A stretch of DNA of 64,000 nucleotides from the NCBI RefSeq assembly GCF_029227915.1, contig NC_079885.1, positions 11,087,001 through 11,151,000 of the forward strand. The letters are read 5' to 3'. Positions 1 through 11,195 of the stretch are shown here, piece by piece. Below the pieces are notes generated by a model, which worked only from the letters and a program-made list of their open reading frames with translations, did no database searches and was not told where the DNA came from. This stretch comes from Hydractinia symbiolongicarpus (lineage: Eukaryota > Cnidaria > Hydrozoa > Anthoathecata > Hydractiniidae). Both the position numbers and the translations under genes were made by a program. The first letter of the stretch is position 1, and the number at the start of each line of letters is the position of its first letter.

Positions 1-1570
1 AGTGCAGCTATTGGTTTAAGGTTTTTGCGAATAAAGAAGAAAATTCCTGCTTGCGAACTTAACCCAAAGTTTTTTATTCCTAATTCTGCATTAAGGCAGT
101 CAGGTTTCCTGGCTAGCATATTGATTGGGCATTAGGGGACAGGTTCTGGCACTGACAACAAGCTAAAAACCAGCCATTGGTTTACGGAAACATGAACTCG
201 CATTGCATGAAACTAACGATTAGATATACAATAACTCTGATCTAGTAATTATAAATGACTAAAAATACCTTGAATTATAGGCTAAAGGGGCTATAGACGA
301 TATGATATTAAATAAATAAGTTAATAATTTTTTTGGAGTAAATGAGGGCTTGCTTCAATGATGTGAAATTCTCTCTGGTTCTATTTTTTGTTGTCAATTT
401 TAAATGCGTGTGGAAAATAAACTAATTACGGAATTTGAGTTTTTTTAATGTTAAGTCATTGAGCATTTGTTAAAATTTAGATGTAATCAACAACTTTTAA
501 CAGACAGGCATCAAGGTCAAAAATGACGAATTTATTACCACAAAAATAAAACAGGATTTTCGTACGATGCATTTGCATATAAATTTCATTGAATTTATTG
601 GAATTCCCCCAACTTTCTTTCGCCACACAAAATACCATATCCTTCTCAAGTTGAACTTACTACTTCATGCTTTTCGTCATCAGAATAATCATCAAACGTC
701 CTGCGTATATATTATTTAATATTTACACAGGATGGCCTAACCAGTTACAAAATGTTATCTAATAGGGTCCTGAGGTCTTGAATTTGAATGTGCGACAGAT
801 ATAAAGATTTCAAAGCCAAGATGTATTTCAGATAACTGATGCTTTTTCTGAAAATATCAAGCTACATTTTAATCTTTATAATTTGATGTAAAAACCAGAG
901 TTCACAAAGAGGCAAAGAAAAGACCACAAAAAAAAGATTAGAAAAGTTTCAATGTTACTGAATTGGTATCGATCGAGAAAAAATAATTTATGGTGTATAG
1001 AACAAAGTCTAACGACAAAACTGTTATTGTATTCTATTAGGACTAATATTAAAAATATACAGAATATTATCATATTTGAAATGATAGTATAGTAGTTTGA
1101 CAAAACGATTTCAAATATGTGTTTGTGAACTGAAAGGAGCAAAAGCGTCAGGGTGAAATATTCTTATATTTTCGTTCATTTACATAAATGGGACGAAGAA
1201 AAAAAGAAAAAGGAGGAAAACCGACCGGTTTCAGTAAGATATCGGATACGACCTGATATCTTAATTATTACCACGATAATCAAAAGCATATTCTAACTTC
1301 ATGTTTCCTGAAAAGGTCGTATTAAAGTGCTTTAACATGATCAGCATGCTTTCGCAACGTATGCATAGCTGCTGATCATTTCTCTAAAGTAAGTCCTTGA
1401 TTTAATATGGTAGCTTACTGTGTTTTCTTGAATAAATTAAGTTTTTGCTGCATTTTCCGTCTCTTTACCTTATTAAACAAATAAATAAACAGAAATAGAA
1501 TGGAAAAACTAAACACATGTACAAATGACTTATTTGTTTACTAAGTGCAAAATCTAAGAATTCAAATTAT
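1..1570. other. Intergenic, no gene recognised
   Basis: AT-rich DNA with only short chance open frames; the longest, a hydrophobic 88-codon frame at 876-1142 on the minus strand, resembles nothing I know. No clear repeat is seen here. Confidence 0.5.
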
Positions 1571-1713
1571 ATACATATAGATGAATATTTATCATAGCAC
1601 ATCCGTATTTCATTCTCAACAGAGAATGCGCCACCCCGATCAGACCTCTGATCATGACGGGCGAGTATAATACGTGTAAGTCACATTGAAGAAGAACGAC
1701 TTTGTTCGAATTA
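1571..1713 (+). repeat. SINE-like dispersed repeat, partial copy
   Basis: This stretch recurs in reverse orientation at about 7535-7662, with the same hallmarks in order: TTTATCATAGCAC, TTCTCAACAGAGAATG, the palindromic GATCAGACCTCTGATCATGA, GGGCGAGTATAAT and GTGTAAGTCA. The 7.4 kb copy also carries a tRNA-like segment that is missing here, so this copy is truncated. Confidence 0.6.
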
Positions 1714-1744
1714 AGTGGCATTCGAATTAACGGACGTCAACTGT

Positions 1745-2043
1745 ATCAGAAAGAAAATTAAAGCAAACATTTAAGAACCTTTTCTTTCTCCAGCAATGAG
1801 TTCGTTCAATCTGCTTGCCAAATATCGGACCGATAACGTAAAAATCGTTGCTAAGAAATATAAAGAGCTTTAGTTTCTGATTGGTCATTTATATAAAACT
1901 CCGCTCCTGATTGGACCTTTATTTTAGCGGCAATTGTCCCTGTGCCGATGGGGGCCCGACGGGTTTTGTATTTTGTGCGTGGTTAACACAAGTCACTTTT
2001 GACGCACGAACAGACAGACGGAATACGGCTATTAATATAGAGA
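1745..2043 (-). mobile_element. Helitron-type element, left end unclear
   Basis: Minus-strand element whose 5' end at 2043 (TCTCTATATTAATAGCC) directly abuts the CTAG end of the next copy. Its internal part (about 1750-1920) is repeated nearly exactly at about 5725-5905 inside another copy of the family. The 3' end at low coordinates is not recognisable, so the left border is approximate. Confidence 0.5.
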
Positions 2044-2127
2044 CTAGTCGTTCAAAAATTTCGTGTTTCCGTTACGGGACGCCGCTTTTGCGAACACACA
2101 GACAGATGACGGCTATTATTAAAGAGA
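2044..2127 (-). mobile_element. Short Helitron-type copy
   Basis: An 84-bp internally deleted minus-strand copy: 5' terminus TCTCTTTAATAATAGCC at 2127, GTCTGTCTG block, and 3' terminus ACGACTAG at 2044. It lacks the usual 3' hairpin. It sits exactly between two other copies with CTAG|TCTC junctions. Confidence 0.6.
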
Positions 2128-3055
2128 CTAGTCGTTAACCCGTGGAACAATCCACGGGAATTAGCTCACGTAATTATTTCTCGCATCTGGTAATAAAAAT
2201 ATTTAGCCCATCTGTTAATGAACATATTTCGTGCCTCTGTTAATAAAATTATTTCGCGCATCTGTTATGAAATTATTTCGCGCATCTGTTATTAAATTAC
2301 TCTGCAGTAGTTATGGTCCCTGGAAATATACACGGAAGCAGTGTAAACTACGCTTTTTTATTTTTTATAGTATAGTTTATCGGAAGTAGTAGTAGTACGC
2401 CGCTTTCTCGTAAAATTCATATATTTAACAATAATTTGTGCATTTTTACGGCCTGAGTTTGATGTAAAAAAGAGGCTCCTCCCTGCATTTAGCTTTTAAA
2501 AAACTAAATTTGACATTCTCTTACAATTTTTGTTCGGTTTAAAAAAACAATAAGTTTCAGTAAAAAAATAAGCACATCCAGGTTTATTGTTGTCATTAAA
2601 AATATAAATGGTTTGAAGATGAAACAAAATTTACAAAATAAATTTCACTTTTATGTTAGAACAAACAAAAAATCACTTACAAAACCATTCTCAAATTTAT
2701 TTTTCTCCTTCTATTATTAAAAACTTGTTTTTGTTAATTTCCTTGAAAAGGCGCTAATAATTAAAACTTTTTCAATGAAATAGACAACGCAAAGTAATTG
2801 TCCGCAACTTTGACCGTAGTTATTTATAACAAAGAAACTGCATCGAAGGAACATAAAAGTTAATTAACCATGAATTTTGTATAAAAAAAATTTTAAATTA
2901 AACTTTTGTGAAACTACACAAAAGACAAAATAAAATAAAATTTTAAAATAGTGTAGCAAAAAGATCAAAGAGCTATGCGCAATTTCGTGCGTGGTTAACA
3001 CAAGTCGCTTTTGACGCACGAACAGACAGACAGAATACGGCTATTATTCTAGAGA
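2128..3055 (-). mobile_element. Helitron-type non-autonomous element (about 0.93 kb)
   Basis: Minus-strand copy starting TCTCTAGAATAATAGCCG at 3055 and ending at 2128 with a hairpin (CCCGTGGA / TCCACGGG) followed by TTAACGACTAG. A TC start plus a hairpin and CTRR end is the Helitron signature. No coding capacity for a Rep/helicase is visible, so it would depend on a helper. Confidence 0.65.
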
Positions 3056-4512
3056 CTAGCCGGGTAAACCCGGCGTCGAAACGCCAGGGTAAGCCACTAA
3101 TCAAGGTGTGAGCCGGCGATGAACACTCTGTGGAGCGCTTAATAACAGCCGTAAACTGCTCCACACAATCAGATGGAGTGCTTTAGTACAGGTATACAGT
3201 ATGTTATAAATCAAGTAAAGCACATACACCATTATAGTGTTGCGACGGTAACATATTTTTTAAAAAATAACTATCCCGCAACAATAGCTGAAATAAAGAT
3301 AGAGTTTACAAACCGTTGTTACCCGGTCATGGCAAAAACATTCGGTCAATAATAATTTATTTTGCGGAATAAGTTTTTCTGAAAGTTAAAAATTTAATTG
3401 TGGGAATGGGCTGACAGCTTAGTACAGTTAAACAATGTTGCACAGGCGTGCAGGGATAATACCCTTTTGAAAAAAACTTTCTTGCATGTTTAAATATAAA
3501 CCCAAAAACAGTCCATTGTTAACACAGGGCTGAACAATCAGTCCAGGTAAACCGTGGTGCACATTCGCACAGGCGTAGTACACTTTTCAAAAAACTATAT
3601 AACAGCTTCGGTGTAAATAGAAACACAGAAAACATTCCGTTGGGGGGACCCGACATTGTGTTACACAGCATTGAACGCCTGATGGAGCGATTAATAAGAG
3701 CCAAAAAAAGTGCCACACATTTAGGTAACGTGACCTAGTACAGCTATATAGTATGTAGTATATAAGTGTAGTGCACACAACTTTATGGTGTTTCTGGTGT
3801 CATATTTTTCAAAAAATAAGTTAGTTAAAAAAAATACTCAGCAATTTTATTTGGCAGCATAACATTTCATTACAGTATTAAAAGTGGTAGCTGCCAACTG
3901 CATTTGTCTACTTTCACATGTAGCTAAAAAGAGCTAGCTAGGTTGACCCAACTTCAACATAAAAATAAATAACAATGTAGCAAACAGAATAAAAACTTTA
4001 ACAGAATATGAATAAAAAAAGATAGCTATAGCTAGCTGCGTTAAAAGCAGGATCTCCCTTAAAATCTACGTTTATAGATAGTTAGCAAAAAACTTAAAAT
4101 TGGTTTGTTTAAGATTAATACATGGCTAGAAAACATGATAAAATATTCACTTTTACAGGTGAAAACATAAAGAAACTAAATAATCCTATAAGATAGAAAG
4201 TACTCAGAAGAAAAAAGGATTGAAAGCAGATCTACCAAACTTCACACCAACACTTCCAAGCCAAAATGGCCTTCGTAAGGGTAGCATGTTTCCTCCGTCG
4301 GTATGTTGAGGCCGCGAAGCACTTGGATTGGTCATTAGTGAAAATTCAGCCCCGTAATTGGTCTATTGCGCGTGAGCCGGTAAAAAGAACGACGTCTGCC
4401 GTGATGCAAAATAAAGCTGCAGGGCCGCGGGGATTTTCCGCGGTTCTTGCTACTTAGGACGCCATGTTCCGCACAGATACAGACAGACGGAATACGGCTA
4501 TTATTAAAGAGA
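3056..4512 (-). mobile_element. Helitron-type non-autonomous element (about 1.46 kb)
   Basis: Minus-strand copy: 5' end TCTCTTTAATAATAGCCG at 4512; 3' end a strong hairpin (GCCGGG TTTA CCCGGC) running into CTAG at 3056. The last 300 bases (about 3060-3260) match 4710-4920, the end of another copy, so both are members of one longer subfamily. Internal sequence has loosely repeated blocks around 3400-3700. Confidence 0.6.
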
Positions 4513-4697
4513 CTAATCGTTAGCCCGTGAAAAAATCCACGGGGTCGCCCGTCCTTTAAATTAACTCGTTGCAACAAAGTGGACAGAAATATATTGCATT
4601 TGGTATTGATGCGCATTTTAAAAATTTCGTGTTTCTGTTACGGGACACAGGTTTCGCGGACACACAGACAGACAGACGACAGCTATTATTATAGAGA
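4513..4697 (-). mobile_element. Short Helitron-type copy
   Basis: A 185-bp minus-strand copy: 5' TCTCTATAATAATAGCTG at 4697, GTCTGTCTGTCTG block, GGACGGGCGACCCCGTGGA, hairpin and terminal ACGATTAG (CTAG mutated to TTAG) at 4513. Confidence 0.6.
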
Positions 4698-6037
4698 TAA
4701 GTATCATGAATTCCACGGGAAACCCGGCATCGAAACGCCGGAGTAAGCCACAAGTCAGAGTGTGACCCGGCATTGAATGCTCTGTGGAGTACTTAATAAA
4801 AACCGTAAACTGTGTCACACGACAGGTGGAGCGCTTTGGTACATGTTTGGTACAAGTTTGTCGTAAATCAAGTGAAGCGCATACACCATTGTGGTGTTGC
4901 GACTGAACATATTTTTCAAAAAATAATCTTCCCTCAACAAAAGCTAAAGAAATTAATTGTGACACTGGACTGGGCGCTTAGTACGGCTAAACCGTGTAAC
5001 GCATGAAATTATAGATGTATGAAACCATTTTCCAAAAAAACTGTATCGCAACGGTTTAAATAAAAACTTAGAACGTTTTTCGGAGAAAGGTTTTCAGTGA
5101 AAGTTGAAAAAAAATTGACACTGAGCTTAGCGCTTAGTACAAATAAAATGTGGCGCACGTGCCTATAAGCTTAATAGCCTTTTCCAAAATACTTTAGTTT
5201 AAATAAAAACACAGGAAACAGACCGTCGTTTTACAACACGGGATAGGCACAAAGCATAGGTACTCCATGTCTCATTAATAAACTTTTGTCTTTGCTAAAG
5301 TTTATATTACAGTAAATTGTAGCTAACTACTTAATTGCATTTAGTATGAAAAAGATTACTAAAAAATTCTGCTGCAGCCAACTGTATTTGGTTATACTTT
5401 TACATCTTAGCTAGGGGTAGCTAACCCCAGTCACAACCAAGTAAAAATCAGATTGGTGAAGATAACACAAAAATCAGAAATGTTAGCTAACATCTACGTT
5501 GGTAGCCAGAATCTTAAAATTGGTTTTGTTTAAGAATAATATATGGCTAGAGAACGTGACTAAGAGGCAAATAAAACTAATACAAAGTTTTAGGTGGCTG
5601 AATAGGTAGCTTAGCTAGCTAGCTAACTATAAAGTGTATATAAGTGAATAAACATGTAAACAAATAGAAAAATACCTGAAAGTAGGTTTAAAAGAAACTG
5701 CAATCTTGTTAAAATACAAATAGAAGTATCAGAAGGAAAAAATAAAGCAAACAGTTCAGAAACTTTTCTTTCTCCAGCAATGAGTTGGTTCAATCTGCTT
5801 GCCAAATTTCGGACTGATAACGTAAAAACGGTTGCTAAGAAATATAAAGAGCTTTAGTTTCTGATTGGTCATTTATATAAAACTCTGCTCCTGATTGGAC
5901 CAGCGGGAACCCGTCCCTGTGCCAGCGGGGGCCCGACGGGTTTTCGTCCCCGCGCTAGCGGGTTAGTATTTCGTGCGTGGTTAATACAAGTTGCTTTTGA
6001 CGCACGAACAGACAGACGACGGCTATTATTATAGAGA
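4698..6037 (-). mobile_element. Helitron-type non-autonomous element (about 1.34 kb)
   Basis: Minus-strand copy: 5' TCTCTATAATAATAGCCG at 6037, GTCTGTCTG block, then internal sequence shared with about 1750-1920. Its 3' part (about 4710-4920) is homologous to the end of the 3056-4512 element, but the last bases are degenerate and lack CTAG. Confidence 0.55.
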
Positions 6038-6062
6038 CAAGGCCTGGCTTCGTAACTCGTAA

Positions 6063-6323
6063 TTAAGAACAATGCTCATTACACCGTGCTATAACATTTC
6101 CTTTTGTCTCTTCAATATAGGTTGCTGTACAAGAGCACATTCCTTCGTATATTTTACATAGCGGATAAGGATTTCGTTTATTCAAATGGAATAGCTGTTT
6201 GACTTTCTCAGTTGTCCACGAAGTAGCTACGTCAAATTTACCGTTTGTAGATTTGTAAAACTTTCTTAAAAACTTTCTGGAAATTACTTCGTTTTCTTTA
6301 CAGTATGGAAGTTCAATTAGCAA
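6063..6323 (-). pseudogene. Penelope-like element GIY-YIG endonuclease remnant
   Basis: An open frame of about 86 codons on the minus strand ends in a typical retroelement GIY-YIG-type block: CKIYEGMCSC, then TYIEETKGN and RCNEH. The glycine of the usual YIGET motif is Glu here, so this looks decayed. The reverse-transcriptase remnant of the same orientation lies at 7857-8240, in the order expected for a Penelope-like element (RT then endonuclease on the minus strand), with a foreign transposon inserted between them. Confidence 0.6.
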
Positions 6324-6554
6324 AACATTTTCGGAACTTCGAAAAAATCACGCGGTATAATGAATTCGTCATCAAGCGATCTTTGAATTGATCGATCAAC
6401 TTGTTAACGAATCTAACTGGATAAAGTGCATCCTCGAACTTTTTCCTGATTATTGATTTTTCTTGCTAAAAAAACTGAAAAGATTCGTTATGCGCGACTA
6501 AGGTCACCAATAATCGTATTTCTTTTGTAACGTTTCGGGATCTTTGATGTCCAT

Positions 6555-7880
6555 CAGTAGCGGATTTAGGGTTGGTCAAGCTAGTCGGGTGACGTACTTA
6601 ATTTTCGTCAAAAGCCTTGTTGTTTCAATTTCAAAAAAGTATTTCCTTAAGCACAAAAATCTTCCAGGGTGGCTTTCGTAATATGCTCTGGGTTGAATTT
6701 CAATAGAATTTCTACACATAATACACACATGCATGCATTATATAGTTGAGCGCATATTCATTAATGATGTGGCGTAATACGTAAGAAACTGCTTAATTAT
6801 CCTGCGACTTATTTTGCATGTTATTTTATTAGGGGGCACAAAATTCAGTTATTTGCTTTAATTCACTGTAAAAATTGTAGCGTATACCCCCCAATTCAAT
6901 CTCGCTGTACTTTGACTTACTTGTTGCATTAGGGGGTGAAAATTATAAATATTGGTAACATGTGACCGTAAAAAGCATTAACCAACCCCCGTAACTTTAA
7001 CACAAGGAAGTCAAATAAGGCTAGAATATTTATTAAGGGGAAATACCATTAAAAACCGTTAAAAACAAAAACAAATGATGCTTTACTTCGTCGCACAATA
7101 GTTTTTCGCAACAAAAATAAAATAATAAACAACATATTTACTTTTGAAGATTTGTTATCAAGGTCATAAAACAGCAAAGAAATGTGAACTTGACAAAAAT
7201 TGTACAACTACCCTCTTATAAAGTTATTGCGACTGAAGAGATTTCCATGCTGAATTGAATATGAAATTTTGAAGCCGTAGCTAGCATGTGTGTGGTGTTC
7301 GTACAAAGTTTTTTTTGTCAGCTGGAGAAAGGAAACGCATGATGTTTTTATATTAAAGCTTTATTAAAGCTTTTCAACACGGTGTGCAAACTGATTAAGT
7401 CATATTGAAGAAGAACTACTTTGTTCATCACTAACATACTGCCAAGTAGTGAGCGGGATTCGATCCGCGGTCCCCAAACTGGGAGCCGCAGACAACCCAC
7501 TACACTATGTGCGGCACGTAATTAAAAGCGGAAGTTATTCTTCAATATGACTTACACGCATTATACTCGCCCGTCATGATCAGAGGTCTGATCGGGGTGA
7601 AGCATTCTCTGTTGAGAATGAAATACGGCTGTGCTATGATAAATATTCACCTATATGTCATTTTAAGTAAACTAGCTTTAAATCTCAGTATGAATCTCGC
7701 TAATATATAGATCTGTCCCTGATTGGTTTTCCTCATATTGGCTTTAACATATTTTTAAAATGGGATTTTATGCGCTAAGTTAAAAACGCCCTTAAACGCC
7801 TTGCGTTTTTCTAACGCCCATTTCTTAGTGACTTTGTAAAAAAATGGACAAACTTGTTAAAATTCCTGTATCCACCCCTG
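6555..7880. mobile_element. CAG...CTG-ended DNA transposon, copy 1 (non-autonomous)
   Basis: It starts CAGTAGCGGATTTAGGG and ends CCTGTATCCACCCCTG, which are imperfect inverted termini. Long stretches match the copy at 28628-30271. Flanks TCCAT and TCTAT may be a worn 5-bp target duplication. The TIR looks hAT-like, but hAT elements make 8-bp duplications, so the superfamily is uncertain. It interrupts the Penelope-like element and carries a SINE-like insert at about 7390-7662. No transposase frame is seen. Confidence 0.6.
7390..7662 (-). repeat. SINE-like insertion with tRNA-like segment
   Basis: Present in this copy of the host transposon and absent from its sister at 28.6-30.3 kb, so it is a later insert. 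On the minus strand 7516 to 7447 has an A-box-like TAGTGTAGTGG and a B-box-like GGATCGAATCC, but the tRNA arms do not all pair. The right part matches the partial copy at 1571-1713 in reverse. A 20-base block (AAGTCATATTGAAGAA...) is found inverted at both ends. Confidence 0.5.
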
Positions 7881-8240
7881 TCTATGAAACTGGATACTTC
7901 GATGGCTTGCTATAGACTTCAGTGAAACACTTATCACTGTTATTGACGAGTTTGTGTCTAGAAAACATGTTGGATTTATTTCGATCATAAAGTTAATACA
8001 TGAGTGATAATTGTTGATCTGTCCGAATATTACATCTGGTGAGTCTTTGTATCTTCTATAGATGACATCGTCTACGAATATGCGGTAAAACTTCAACTCC
8101 TTCTTTCTCTAATTTCGTCAAATATTTATTTGCAAAGATGGCGGATAAGGGACCTCCCATCGTGCAGCATAACGACATTAGAAAAGATTCAAAACCAGCA
8201 AAACACTTGTCATCAATTTGTCTGGAGGGTTATTCTATCA
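7857..8240 (-). pseudogene. Penelope-like reverse transcriptase remnant
   Basis: On the minus strand, 8190-8110 encodes TMGGPLSAIFANKYLTKLE, and after a frameshift 8096-7857 encodes FVDDVIYRRYKDSPD followed by INNYHSCINFMIEINPTCFLDT. These match the consecutive RT blocks of Penelope-like elements: the GGPLS motif, the catalytic (F/Y)VDD pair of aspartates, and the IEINP..FLD block. The frameshift and missing flanks show it is dead. It pairs with the endonuclease remnant at 6063-6323. Confidence 0.7.
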
Positions 8241-8484
8241 GCACCCCTAAACACTAAAATACGGAAAAATTTAAAAGCATCAATAATTATATTGAAAAAA
8301 CCCGTATTAAATGACCAACTTGATTCAAAAAAGCTTCTTTTGTTCAGAAATGACGTGACGTAATCAGTTAATTATTGTTCTTTCTATTTTTCTCTTTATT
8401 TTGTTTGATTCTATAGGACCATTATGCTTTTATTTTGTATATACTGACTGAATAATTGTAACATAGTAACATTTTATAAGCACT

Positions 8485-8530
8485 GATGATGGTTTTATAC
8501 CAAAAAGCTTTTGCTTTATTTTAACTTGTT
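8485..8530 (+). other. Possible worn hammerhead-like / retroelement 3'-end motif
   Basis: CTGATGA is followed by a short TGGT/ACCA stem and AAAA, where a hammerhead would have GAAA. It resembles the motif at 10205-10230 and may mark a Penelope-type terminus, but one core base is changed. Confidence 0.25.
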
Positions 8531-10150
8531 TGTTATACTTTTTTTGACCCATCAGATAAATTAGTGTATTAATATTTTTGTTTTTGTCATTAAAAGCATC
8601 GTTTTTTTAAAGTTTTAGACTCTGCTACTAAATTATTTATTTTTCGCATATCATCCTGGTTTGGATCAATGAGTAACAGCTATTTCATGAAACAATTCGC
8701 GGGGGTTTTGTTGGTCGTATATACGTTGTGCTCAGCTATTTCGTCCATTCTGGACATAAAGTACTGATTCGGTAGTTACTCGGTAGCTATCGAAGACTAG
8801 TTGTGGGACCCGTTATTTTAAGTCATGCGTAGCGCTTAGTGAGGCACATGTCTCAGGTACCGCATATATTTCGTTCAGATTTAGTTTTAAGTGCCTAGCT
8901 TTATTGTGTTATATAAACGAATTATTTAATTGCGTCAAAAATCCTCTCAAATATCAATAATTTGTAAAGGTCGAGATTACATTTTTCAAATTAATTTGCC
9001 ACGCCTATATTTTACCAGCTTTGAATGTTGAAACGTGCTTACCTCCAACCGTTCGCAGGTGGAAATTTTTGTTAACAACTAATAAAAATTAATATGTCGC
9101 TGCCATCTTCAATGTAATGGAAATTAAGTGTATTGAGCGCCGAGGTTTGAAAGGCTAAGAACTGAAACCAAGAACGCTTCAATAAAAAGCAGGCTTAAGA
9201 GAAAAAAAATATGGAACTTAACTTAAGTAAAAGAAACAAAAAACATTACTTGTAGCTATGCAATTCCGATGTAGCCACGCCTTACATGGGGCTTGTCTAT
9301 TGTTAGGAATTGTATTATCTTCCTTAGGGTTCAAACAATGCCAAAAATTAATTAGGAAAAATAGCTATCATAGATCGTTGTTATAGAAATTGAAAAGGCA
9401 ACATATGCGGTTTTCCGGTTCCTATTGACCTTATTGGCATTAAGCTTGATTGCATCAGAGCAGTATTATGGAAATACGTTTCAATTGACAACGATGGGTC
9501 ATTATTGGGTTTATAAGAGATGCAATTTTGTTTTCTTGTCATTTGTGACCAAATTGTCTCCAGATAAAAAAAGTTGTAGCATTTTATATCAGATTCTTGT
9601 TTCAAGTCTATTATTATAGAAACATATGAAAATGCAATGGTGTCTGGTTTTGTGTTAACAGTACTCTTTTAATGGCTTTCATGTTTTTTTCACAAGTGTA
9701 TGATATGAAGCTAGTAGGCAGTGTGGATGTAGTTGTTGCATTACGGATTTTTCTTCTGTAGATGCATAGACTTTGGCAAAGTGAATTGTCATCACTATTA
9801 AATACAAAATTGAATAAATTTTTAATAATATATAATACATTATACAAATACAATATTAAATACATAATGCTTTTTACATGTATAGCTAATGGTTGTTGTA
9901 GTAGCAGTGTCAATAAAAAGATTTCAAGCAAATTTCGTACTGACCTTATCGACCGATAACTTCTTTGATCTCGAAGCATAATTTGACCATTGGGCTGTTT
10001 ATATGAAAGCAGGACGAAGCAATACAATAATTATACTGAAAATCATTTGTATTAATATAAAAAATGATCGTCCTAGGACAATTCCGTCCCATCTCGGTTA
10101 TGCGTGATCCCAAAGCATCCCGGCAATCGTCCCGTCCCATCTCTCGTATA
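8531..10150. other. Intergenic, no gene recognised
   Basis: Only short open frames without recognisable domains on either strand (for example 9614-10027 minus and 9425-9619 plus). I see nothing I can name. Confidence 0.4.
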
Positions 10151-10204
10151 ATAGGGCCCCTTTTTGTTCAAATGTGATTAGTTTGAAAAAGTATCATGGG
10201 CCGT

Positions 10205-10230
10205 CTGATGACAGCTGTAGCTGTCGAAAC
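10205..10230 (+). ncRNA. Hammerhead-ribozyme-like core
   Basis: CTGATGA at 10205-10211, a hairpin (ACAGC / GCTGT) and CGAAAC at 10225-10230 reproduce the two conserved strands of a hammerhead core with stem II between them. It is followed by GTAGCCTAGAATAAACTCGC, a sequence repeated near 26740-26765 just after a Penelope-type endonuclease remnant, and inverted near 24700. Penelope-like elements are known to carry hammerheads at their ends. The CGT/A cleavage strand upstream (10145-10160) is only plausible, not certain. Confidence 0.4.
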
Positions 10231-10776
10231 GTAGCCTAGAATAAACTCGCTTTTTAATCACACGGTAATATCTATGTTATTTAACGGCGATGACGGAACA
10301 AGTAAGTAGATACTTTTTTAAAGTAATTTGCTAATATTACAAAAAGTTCTATTGCATTTTTTAAGTCATTAAATCGATTATTCTAATGTTCAGCGCAGCA
10401 AAAAGTTTAAGTTATTGTCTTTTTGCTTTCAAAAAGTTTTAAAATGCCTGCCTAGTTGCCATGACTTCAATTAAGTATCTTATTTTGTTTTAATTTCTAG
10501 AGTCTACATGCATGCGCACTAAATGCGCACAGAAACAACAAAATATTTAAGTTTGTAGTACAGTGTTGTCATTACTAGTTCAGTTGGTAAACATGGACCT
10601 TAGGTAGATTATTCGAGACTGCCTCACATGTAAAGGTAGTTAACTTTATATTTACTAAAGGCACTCTTTTGTTTAAATCTCATATTTTCTATATGTTTGT
10701 AGAATAACTTCAGTATCCCTCAGACGTTGTTTTTACTTTAATAGTGGCTGGATCATTTTTTTTTCTTAATTTATAC

Positions 10777-10990
10777 AGTTAGTTCCCAGTAACTCGAACA
10801 CAGGATAACTCAAACTTCCATTATCGCAAACCATGTTCTTCTATCACTTGATCTTTTGTTAATACCTTTTAAAAAAATATCCGGTTAACTGGAACCTCAG
10901 ATAATTCTATCCTCGGATAACATAAACCTCGTTAACTTTATCTCTCCTTAGGCTACTTTCTTCAGATAACTCTAACTTTATACTCGGGAA
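10777..10990 (+). mobile_element. Degraded pogo/Tigger-like terminus
   Basis: TATACAGTTAGTTCCCAGTAACTCGAAC resembles the CAGT(C/T)GA... terminal repeats at 32218 and 47684, and is followed by worn tandem blocks such as GGATAACTC and CCGGTTAAC. No matching second end is found, so this is a one-ended relic. Confidence 0.35.
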
Positions 10991-11073
10991 AAGGAAACCA
11001 AAGACTAGGTAAATGTCAGATTTTATTTTTTTTTTTTATTTTTTTTTTAAATTTCTAATTTAATATAGATAAA

Positions 11074-11195
11074 CTAGTCGTTAACCAGTGGAAAATTCAC
11101 GGGTTCGCCCGTCCTTTTTATACCGCATTGCGTGCTTCTCGCTATTGCGCAGCAAGCTACCATTTTGCGTGTCAGACAGACAGACAGACAGACAA
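11074..11195 (-). mobile_element. 5'-truncated short Helitron-type copy
   Basis: On the minus strand: GTCT repeats, CACGCAAAATGGTAGCTTG, GTATAAAAAGGACGGGCG, a hairpin and AACGACTAG ending at 11074. It matches the copies at 54.7 and 63.5-63.8 kb but lacks the TCTATATTATAAT start. Confidence 0.65.

Noticed and set aside
3519-5006. Several 60-115 codon frames on both strands
   Set aside because: They fall inside Helitron copies, have no domain or codon signal and overlap each other.
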